Assembly: GCA_016196515.1 (NCBI GenBank)
Contig: JACPXN010000119.1
Coordinates: 1-16,035, forward strand
Direction of reading: 5' to 3'
Source of the DNA: Candidatus Omnitrophota bacterium
Lineage (GTDB): Bacteria > Omnitrophota > Gorgyraeia > Zapsychrales > Fredricksoniimonadaceae
DNA length: 16,035 nt
The position numbers were made by a program, and so were the translations under genes. Under the pieces are notes generated by a model. The model did no database searches. It saw only the letters and a program-made list of their open reading frames with translations, and was not told where the DNA came from. How positions within the stretch are numbered: position 1 is the stretch's first letter; each line of letters begins with the position of its first letter. Below are positions 11,811 to 16,035 of the stretch, one piece after another.

Positions 11811-12998
11811 ATGCGCACACGAAAAGACATTGAAGATCTCGAAGCCAAGGTTCTGGCTCCCTATGCGATGAAGGCCAGGGACTCTGCCGGGCGCGAGTAC
11901 GATGAGCCCGCGCACGCGGGGCGCACGTGCTATCAGCGCGACCGCGACCGCATCGTGCACAGCGAGGCCTTCCGCAAACTGGAGTATAAAACGCAGGTTT
12001 TCGTCATTTTTGAGGGCGATTATTACCGCACCCGTCTGACCCATACCATTGAGGTCGCGCAATTGGCCAGGACGATCGGGCGCAATTTGCGCTTAAACGA
12101 GGACCTCATCGAAGCCATCGCGCTGGCGCATGACCTGGGTCATCCGCCGTTCGGCCACGCCGGGGAAGAGGCCCTGGATACCCTCGTCCGACGGGCCGGC
12201 ATCAAAGGGTTCAATCACAATGTCCGTTCTTTTGAGATCGTCACCAAATGGGAGAAGAAATATCCCAAATTCGACGGCCTGAATTTGACCCGTGAGGTTT
12301 TGGTCGGCATCCTCAAGCATCAGACGTTATACGACACCCCGTCCATGGCGGGGCAATTCAAGAAATTCAAGGAAGGCCCGACACTGGAAGCGCAGATCGT
12401 GGACATCGCTGATTCGCTGGCGTATCTTAACCACGACATTGATGACGGGCTAACGTCGGGCTGCATCAGCGAGGGAGACCTGATGGAGAGCCCCCTGTGG
12501 CAGAAAGCCGTCGCAAATATCGGAGCCGCCGACCCCGCCAACGGCGGGGCCAACACGCGCCGGGAGATGTTTAAGTACCAGGTCGTCAAAGAACTCATCG
12601 ACATGCAGGTCAAGGATCTTTTGGCGGCCACTGATGGGCGCCTGAAACGGATGGGGTTTAAGTCATCAGCCGACGTCAAGAAAAATAAAGAGGTCGTGGT
12701 CGGTTTCAGCGTCCCCATGCGCCGCCAGCGGGACCATTTGCAGGGACTTCTCAACGAGCGGCTTTACCACCATTACCGCGTCGAGCGCATGACGGCCAAG
12801 GCCCGGCGCATCATCCATGATCTTTTTGAAGTGTATCTAAAAAATCCCAAACAATTGCCCTATACGGTCTATCTGAGGGACGTTCCATTCACCAAGGCGC
12901 AAAAATACGCGATCATCTGCAATCACATTGCCGCCATGACCGACCGTTTCGCGCTTGACGAACACAAACGGCTCTTCGACCCGTATCAGAAGGTTTAA
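11811..12998 (+). CDS. dgt: dGTPase-like HD-domain triphosphohydrolase
   Basis: A 395-residue HD-superfamily protein of the deoxyguanosinetriphosphate triphosphohydrolase-like group, which splits dNTPs into nucleoside and triphosphate. The N-terminal LAPYAMKARDSAGREY (15-30) is typical. Metal-site residues are H78 (RLTHTIEVAQLAR), H107-D108 (HDLGHPPFGHAGE) and D201 (DIADSLAYLNHD). FNHNVRSFEI (134-143) is also a family hallmark. All are intact. Residues 241-247 (DPANGGA) are encoded by a GC palindrome at 12533-12549, in what is likely a surface loop. ATG at 11811 has no clear Shine-Dalgarno sequence but fits the family N-terminus. The stop shares its last A with the next ATG. Confidence 0.9.
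   Translation: MRTRKDIEDLEAKVLAPYAMKARDSAGREYDEPAHAGRTCYQRDRDRIVHSEAFRKLEYKTQVFVIFEGDYYRTRLTHTIEVAQLARTIGRNLRLNEDLIEAIALAHDLGHPPFGHAGEEALDTLVRRAGIKGFNHNVRSFEIVTKWEKKYPKFDGLNLTREVLVGILKHQTLYDTPSMAGQFKKFKEGPTLEAQIVDIADSLAYLNHDIDDGLTSGCISEGDLMESPLWQKAVANIGAADPANGGANTRREMFKYQVVKELIDMQVKDLLAATDGRLKRMGFKSSADVKKNKEVVVGFSVPMRRQRDHLQGLLNERLYHHYRVERMTAKARRIIHDLFEVYLKNPKQLPYTVYLRDVPFTKAQKYAIICNHIAAMTDRFALDEHKRLFDPYQKV
12533..12549. repeat. GC-rich palindrome inside dgt
   Basis: CCCCGCCAACGGCGGGG: 7-bp arms and a 3-nt loop, wholly within the coding sequence. It is read in frame as Pro-Ala-Asn-Gly-Gly-Ala. Confidence 0.65.
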
Positions 12999-14098
12999 TG
13001 AATATTTCTTCTTCCAAACGTTACCGGCTCATCCTGTCGGCGGTGCACATGGTGTACCGTCTGGTCAACTCCACCTATACCGTCAAGGAATTGACGCTGC
13101 GCCTGACGCGTTTGCTCTGCCAGTTCATCCGCGCCTCCTCGGCCAGCATCTATATCCTGGACACGAACAAGAAGAGCATCACAGGGGAGGCCAGTTACAA
13201 CAATCAGATCAATATTTGGCGTCAGGGCCCCGGGGACCTTAAGGCCGTATACGGTCTATCCGCTAGCCGCGAGGTCATCGGCGTCACCCGCGGGGACACC
13301 GTGTTTACGCACACGTGCATCGGTCTGCCTTTGGTCGCCGACGATTATTTAGGCGCCGTTTTCGTGCGCCGTTGGAGGGGAGACAAGCCCTTTGACGCGT
13401 TCGACCGGGAAATGCTGTCGGTGTTCGCCGAGCAGGCGGTGACCGCGGTCAAGAACCTCCAGTTCAATGAAGGGCATGAGCAGGTCATTCTCGGGAGCAT
13501 CAAGTCCATCGGTCATTTTCTTAAAAAGAAAGGCGGATGGGGGATGACGCACACCGCCGCGTACACGCGCATCGTCCGGATGCTTGGCCGCCAGTTGAAG
13601 GTCAGCCGGGAAGGGATGAGGTCGCTGGAATACGCCTCGCTGCTGCACGATATCGGCGTCATTGACATCCCTTTCTCCATCCTCACCAAACGCGGGTCGC
13701 TCACATCCCGGGAATTCAAGATCATCCGCCGCCATACGGCCCACAGCGTCGCGTTGATCAAACCCGTTGCGTTTTTGAAACCCGTTCTTCCCGTCATCCT
13801 CTACCATCACGAGCAATACGACGGCACCGGTTATCCGTCGGGATTAAAGAAAGAGCAGATCCCCCTGGGGGCCCGCATCATCGCCGTGGCCGACGCTTTT
13901 GAGGCCATGGTGCAGGAAAGACCTTACCGCGCGCCTATTGCCGTTGATGCCGCCATCGGCGAGATCGAACGCAACAGCGGCACGCAGTTCGATCCCAGGG
14001 TCGTCGAGGCGTTCCTGCTGCTCACCCGGCAAAGAAATTTCAGAAAATTCTTGAGTTTGTTCAGGCGTCAGGCCTATAATGCGGTTCATGAATATTAA
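12998..14098 (+). CDS. GAF / HD-GYP domain protein, putative cyclic-di-GMP phosphodiesterase
   Basis: A 366-residue cytosolic protein. A GAF-like sensor domain covers about 17-153. An HD-GYP domain covers about 165-340 with HD at 217-218, H246, HHE at 270-272, GTGYP at 276-280 and D299 (AVADAFEAM). HD-GYP proteins usually degrade cyclic di-GMP. Two deviations stand out: the usual HDxGK reads HDIGV, so the conserved lysine is Val221, and the later HPxxG region reads HTAHS. Activity or substrate may therefore differ. No membrane segment or receiver domain is seen. The ATG shares one base with the dgt stop, with AAGG at 12990-12993. The gene ends 11 nt into the SPOR gene and contains that gene's promoter. 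Confidence 0.87.
   Translation: MNISSSKRYRLILSAVHMVYRLVNSTYTVKELTLRLTRLLCQFIRASSASIYILDTNKKSITGEASYNNQINIWRQGPGDLKAVYGLSASREVIGVTRGDTVFTHTCIGLPLVADDYLGAVFVRRWRGDKPFDAFDREMLSVFAEQAVTAVKNLQFNEGHEQVILGSIKSIGHFLKKKGGWGMTHTAAYTRIVRMLGRQLKVSREGMRSLEYASLLHDIGVIDIPFSILTKRGSLTSREFKIIRRHTAHSVALIKPVAFLKPVLPVILYHHEQYDGTGYPSGLKKEQIPLGARIIAVADAFEAMVQERPYRAPIAVDAAIGEIERNSGTQFDPRVVEAFLLLTRQRNFRKFLSLFRRQAYNAVHEY
14051..14080 (+). promoter_or_regulatory. promoter of the SPOR gene, probably leaderless
   Basis: TTGAGT (14051-14056), an 18-nt spacer and a perfect TATAAT (14075-14080) lie in the end of the HD-GYP gene. The ATG at 14088 is 7 nt after the -10 box, exactly where transcription should start. This argues for 14088 rather than the in-frame ATG at 14079, which overlaps the -10 box. 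Confidence 0.5.
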
Positions 14099-14663
14099 CT
14101 ATAAACAGCCGCAATTCGAACTTTTTGAGGCCAACAGTTCCACCCTCGAAGATGTGAATAAGCCCAGGTTCCTTTTGGCCAACTTGACCCTGTCGTTGGA
14201 ATCGCTTGTCATTTTGTCCATTTTGGGTATAATGGGGACGCTTTTTTCGTTTTGCTTAGGCATCGAGCGGGGCAAGCATCTGGTTGCCCAGGCCCTGGAC
14301 GAACGGGTGTCTGCCGCTTGGAATATCACGGTCAAAAAGCCGCTGCCCAGGACCTTCATTCCCACAACTGTCCCGCCGATGGCGGGGCAGGGTCAGGCAG
14401 GCCTGCCCGCCGGAGCCAAAGGCGGAAGCGCTTTGGCGAAGGCGGGTACACGGTTCACCGTGCAGGTATCCTCCTATAAAAACGAAGGGTTTGCCCGGAC
14501 AGAGGCCTTGGCCTTGCGGGCAAAAGGATACAAGGCGTTTTTGATCAAAACAAGCGATTTTATTCTGGTGTGCGTCGGACAATTTTCCAGCGCCGAGGCC
14601 GCCGGCGCGGCGCTTAAAAAATTACCGCCGCATGATCGCTTAGGTTTAGTGAGGCAATTTTGA
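14088..14663 (+). CDS. membrane-anchored SPOR domain protein
   Basis: A 191-residue predicted inner-membrane protein. One hydrophobic helix lies at about 36-58 (LESLVILSILGIMGTLFSF), a periplasmic linker at about 80-120, and a SPOR domain at about 121-190 beginning RFTVQVSSYKNEGFA and including ILVCVGQFSSAEAA. SPOR domains bind denuded septal peptidoglycan, so a role at the division site or in envelope maintenance is likely. Residues about 95-120 are encoded by GC palindromes (14372-14446), which appear to have lengthened the linker without harm to the domains. It precedes a small basic protein and a secreted SH3 protein. Confidence 0.85.
   Translation: MNINYKQPQFELFEANSSTLEDVNKPRFLLANLTLSLESLVILSILGIMGTLFSFCLGIERGKHLVAQALDERVSAAWNITVKKPLPRTFIPTTVPPMAGQGQAGLPAGAKGGSALAKAGTRFTVQVSSYKNEGFARTEALALRAKGYKAFLIKTSDFILVCVGQFSSAEAAGAALKKLPPHDRLGLVRQF
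14206..14233 (+). promoter_or_regulatory. possible internal promoter in the SPOR gene
   Basis: TTGTCA (14206-14211), a 16-nt spacer and a perfect TATAAT (14228-14233) fall in the part encoding the membrane helix. It could drive the small basic protein and SH3 genes independently. Hydrophobic codons are AT-rich, so chance is a real alternative. Confidence 0.3.
14372..14446. repeat. composite GC-rich palindromic element inside the SPOR gene
   Basis: Three adjoining palindromes. CCCGCC (14372-14377) pairs with GGCGGG (14381-14386). GGCAGGCCTGCC (14396-14407) is a perfect palindrome. Then a 41-nt nested hairpin: 14406-14411 pairs with 14441-14446, and GCCAAAG (14415-14421) pairs with CTTTGGC (14431-14437), separated by a 3x3 internal loop. 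It encodes the Pro/Ala/Gly linker of the protein. Confidence 0.65.
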
Positions 14664-14664
14664 T

Positions 14665-15015
14665 ATGTCATTGCATTCGTCGTTGAAGATCGATAAGGCC
14701 GGCGTCCAACAGCGCACGGTCCAGACCCGCATCGAGCGCATCAAAGAACTCATGAAAAAAGGTCTCTGGAAAGAAGAAACCCCGGTCACGGGTTTGCCCA
14801 AGACCAAGATCATCCACATCAAAGTCAAGAAGAAGATCAAGGCCGAAGGTGATGCCGCAGCAGTTCCCGGATCTGACAGCCCCGCCGATGGCTCCGCCGT
14901 TGGCGGGGCGGCCGGTGCAGCCAAAGCAGCAGCTGTGGCGGCCAAGCCGGCAGGCAGGCCAGCGGCTTTGGCCAAAGGCGGGTCCGCCTCCGGCGGAGGT
15001 GCCGCAAAGAAGTGA
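14665..15015 (+). CDS. small basic protein (PVC-type) with repeat-derived tail
   Basis: A 116-residue, lysine-rich protein. Its first 60 or so residues (MSLHSSLKIDKAGVQQRTV, then TRIERIKELMKKGLW and GLPKTKIIHIKVKKK) resemble the small basic protein family known from Chlamydiae, Verrucomicrobia and relatives; I recall this pattern rather than having searched it. Family members are usually about that size, so the core is complete. The function is unestablished; a nucleic acid or ribosome link is only suggested by its charge. Residues 72-111 are an Ala/Gly tail largely encoded by GC palindromes (14880-14996). GAGG at 14651-14654 is the likely ribosome site. It overlaps the following GTG start. 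Confidence 0.68.
   Translation: MSLHSSLKIDKAGVQQRTVQTRIERIKELMKKGLWKEETPVTGLPKTKIIHIKVKKKIKAEGDAAAVPGSDSPADGSAVGGAAGAAKAAAVAAKPAGRPAALAKGGSASGGGAAKK
14880..14996. repeat. cluster of GC-rich palindromes inside the small basic protein gene
   Basis: CCCCGCC (14880-14886) pairs with GGCGGGG (14902-14908). CTTTGGCCAAAG (14966-14977) is a perfect palindrome that reuses the inner arms of the SPOR-gene element. TCCGCC (14983-14988) pairs with GGCGGA (14992-14997). The cluster encodes the Ala/Gly tail, and its end supplies GGAGG (14995-14999), 12 nt before the next start codon. Confidence 0.6.
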
Positions 15016-15551
15016 AAAAGATCATCCTGTGCTCATCGGTGTTCCTGTGTTTGGCTTTTGCCCAAGGACATGCCGATGAGCATTTTCCTTTTTTAGGCGA
15101 AGCGTCCAGAGAGTCGGTCCATATCCGCGCTGGCGCCAACATCAATTTTGAATCACTGGGCAAGTTGAACAAAGGCGGGCAGGTTGTGGTCACAGGCCGC
15201 CATTATGAATGGTATGAGGTCCAGTTGCCGGCCGCGGCCAGCGCCTATGTGCGTGCTGATTATGTCAAGGACATGGGCAACGCCACGGGCACGATCATGG
15301 CCGATAAGGTCAATGTCCGCGCCCGGGCCGACAGCGAGTCATCGTCTTTGGGGCAAATGAACAAAGGGGACTTGGTCAAACTCGTTGAGCAGCTCCCGCC
15401 CCCCCAAGGCGGGGCGGAGCAGGTCAACGGCTGGTGGAAGATCAAACCGCCGGCGTCCGCCGAAGGGTGGGTGCGCGCGGATCTCATTATTCCCGCCCCG
15501 CCTCCGCCCGTCCCCGCCGCAGGCGGGGCAGGGGTCGCCGCAAAGCCGTAA
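15012..15551 (+). CDS. secreted protein with two bacterial SH3 domains
   Basis: A 179-residue protein with a signal peptide (basic MKK, then a hydrophobic stretch to about residue 18, with AFAQGHA as a plausible cleavage region), so it is probably periplasmic. Two SH3b-like repeats follow: about 34-88 (SVHIRAGANINFESLGKLNKGGQV) and about 93-160 (VNVRARADSESSSLGQMNKGDLV). Each has the VNVR-type opening and a closing AYVRADYV or GWVRADLI. Such domains commonly bind cell-wall peptides. Residues 128-135 and the Pro/Ala/Gly C-terminus are encoded by GC palindromes. The start is GTG at 15012, overlapping the preceding TGA. The in-frame lysine codons make MKKIILCSS a natural signal start. Confidence 0.82.
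   Translation: MKKIILCSSVFLCLAFAQGHADEHFPFLGEASRESVHIRAGANINFESLGKLNKGGQVVVTGRHYEWYEVQLPAAASAYVRADYVKDMGNATGTIMADKVNVRARADSESSSLGQMNKGDLVKLVEQLPPPQGGAEQVNGWWKIKPPASAEGWVRADLIIPAPPPPVPAAGGAGVAAKP
15395..15414. repeat. GC-rich palindrome inside the SH3 gene (copy 1)
   Basis: CCCGCC (15395-15400) and GGCGGGG (15408-15414) with a 7-nt C-rich loop. It lies between conserved parts of the second SH3 repeat and encodes Pro-Pro-Pro-Gln-Gly-Gly-Ala. Confidence 0.55.
15512..15528. repeat. GC-rich palindrome inside the SH3 gene (copy 2)
   Basis: CCCCGCCGCAGGCGGGG: 7-bp arms, 3-nt loop, followed by CAGGGGTC as in other copies. It encodes the last residues before the stop (Pro-Ala-Ala-Gly-Gly-Ala). Confidence 0.65.
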
Positions 15552-15560
15552 GATCAACCT

Positions 15561-16035
15561 ATGTTTGAAGTCATTTTATTGATCATTTTTGCGGTCATGC
15601 CGGCCATTGTCCTGCATGAGCTGGCCCATGGGGTGACGGCCCTGGCGTTGGGTGATCCGACGGCAAAAAGCCTTGGCCGCCTGACGTTAAATCCTGTCAG
15701 GCATTTAGACCTGTGGGGGAGTATCATCATCCCCGGCGGACTTTTTTTGATGCATTTTTTTGGTTTGACCAGGTCGCTTTTGCTGTTCGGCTGGGCCAAG
15801 CCGGTGCCGGTGGACGCAAGCCGTTTAAGAAATCCCCGGCAAGGCATGATGCTGGTGGCCGCGGCCGGGCCCCTGACCAATATCCTCCTGGCGTGGGCGC
15901 TCATTCAAATCCACGCATGGCCGCCGTTATCGGGTTTTTCACATATCATCGGGTGGGGGATTCTGTTCAATCTGATGCTGGCTGTTTTTAACATGATCCC
16001 CATACCGCCTTTGGACGGTTCGCGCGTCGTGGCCG
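15561..16035 (+). CDS. M50 site-2 protease family protein (3' partial)
   Basis: The first 158 codons of an intramembrane zinc metalloprotease; the gene runs off the window. HELAHG (19-24) gives the zinc histidines H19 and H23 and catalytic E20 in the first membrane helix. The segment LNPVRHLDLWGSIIIPG (43-59) and FGWAKPVPV (76-84) are typical of the short S2P group without a PDZ domain. NMIPIPPLDGSR (144-155) supplies the third ligand, D152. Members cleave membrane-bound substrates; the target here is unknown. The ATG at 15561 lies 9 nt after the SH3 stop, without a strong ribosome site. It probably continues the envelope gene group. Confidence 0.9.
   Translation, partial: MFEVILLIIFAVMPAIVLHELAHGVTALALGDPTAKSLGRLTLNPVRHLDLWGSIIIPGGLFLMHFFGLTRSLLLFGWAKPVPVDASRLRNPRQGMMLVAAAGPLTNILLAWALIQIHAWPPLSGFSHIIGWGILFNLMLAVFNMIPIPPLDGSRVVA

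Noticed and set aside
14079..14087. ATG at 14079 as start of the SPOR protein
   Set aside because: It overlaps the TATAAT box; ATG at 14088 lies at the expected transcription start.
12533..15528. CRISPR array or tandem repeat locus
   Set aside because: Copies are irregularly spaced, vary in loop length, and are embedded in coding sequence, with no spacers of uniform size.

Overview
This is about 16 kb of tightly packed, GC-rich chromosomal DNA. Every gene I can support is on the + strand, with many 1-35 nt overlaps between neighbours. The content fits a Gram-negative bacterium of the PVC superphylum, most plausibly Omnitrophota-like. ADP-heptose genes (gmhA, hldE/rfaE2), an NlpD-like lipoprotein and a SPOR protein point to an outer membrane. 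The protein at 14665-15015 begins like the 'small basic protein' family known mainly from Chlamydiae and Verrucomicrobia. The phylum is an inference from gene content; no rRNA is present.

Layout: (1) 1-3895: DUF1844 protein (5' partial), Trm112-like zinc peptide, M24 peptidase, efp, accB and accC, an operon for translation and the start of fatty acid synthesis. (2) 3906-4943: a PfkA-family kinase with unusual active-site residues. It is followed by a paired-hairpin repeat at 4949-5018. (3) 5034-7409: gmhA and hldE, two steps of ADP-heptose synthesis, separated by an AAA_14/DUF4143 ATPase gene with its own promoter. (4) 7402-11761: thiD2, thiE, tRNA-Gly(CCC), an nlpD-like gene, a STAND/archaeal-type ATPase, an MJ0936-type phosphodiesterase and a HIT protein. 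The tRNA begins inside the 3' end of thiE, so thiE's stop codon lies in the tRNA. (5) 11811-14098: a dGTPase-like HD protein, then a GAF/HD-GYP protein. (6) 14088-16035: membrane SPOR protein, small basic protein, secreted SH3 protein and an M50 site-2 protease (3' partial), largely an envelope group.

The most striking non-gene feature is a family of short GC-rich palindromes with a constant GGCGGGG right arm. One copy is intergenic (11778-11800). The others lie inside reading frames, mostly in the frame that gives Pro-Ala...Gly-Gly-Ala. They make up much of the linkers and tails of three consecutive genes (14088-15551). Three start codons (5691, 6936, 14088) sit 6-11 nt after a -10 box, which suggests leaderless transcripts. 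There is no CRISPR array, rRNA or insertion sequence, and no stretch over 300 nt without a gene. I did not find a convincing new multi-gene defence system. The best leads are the in-gene palindromes, the thiE/tRNA overlap, the atypical PFK and the two poorly characterised ATPases.
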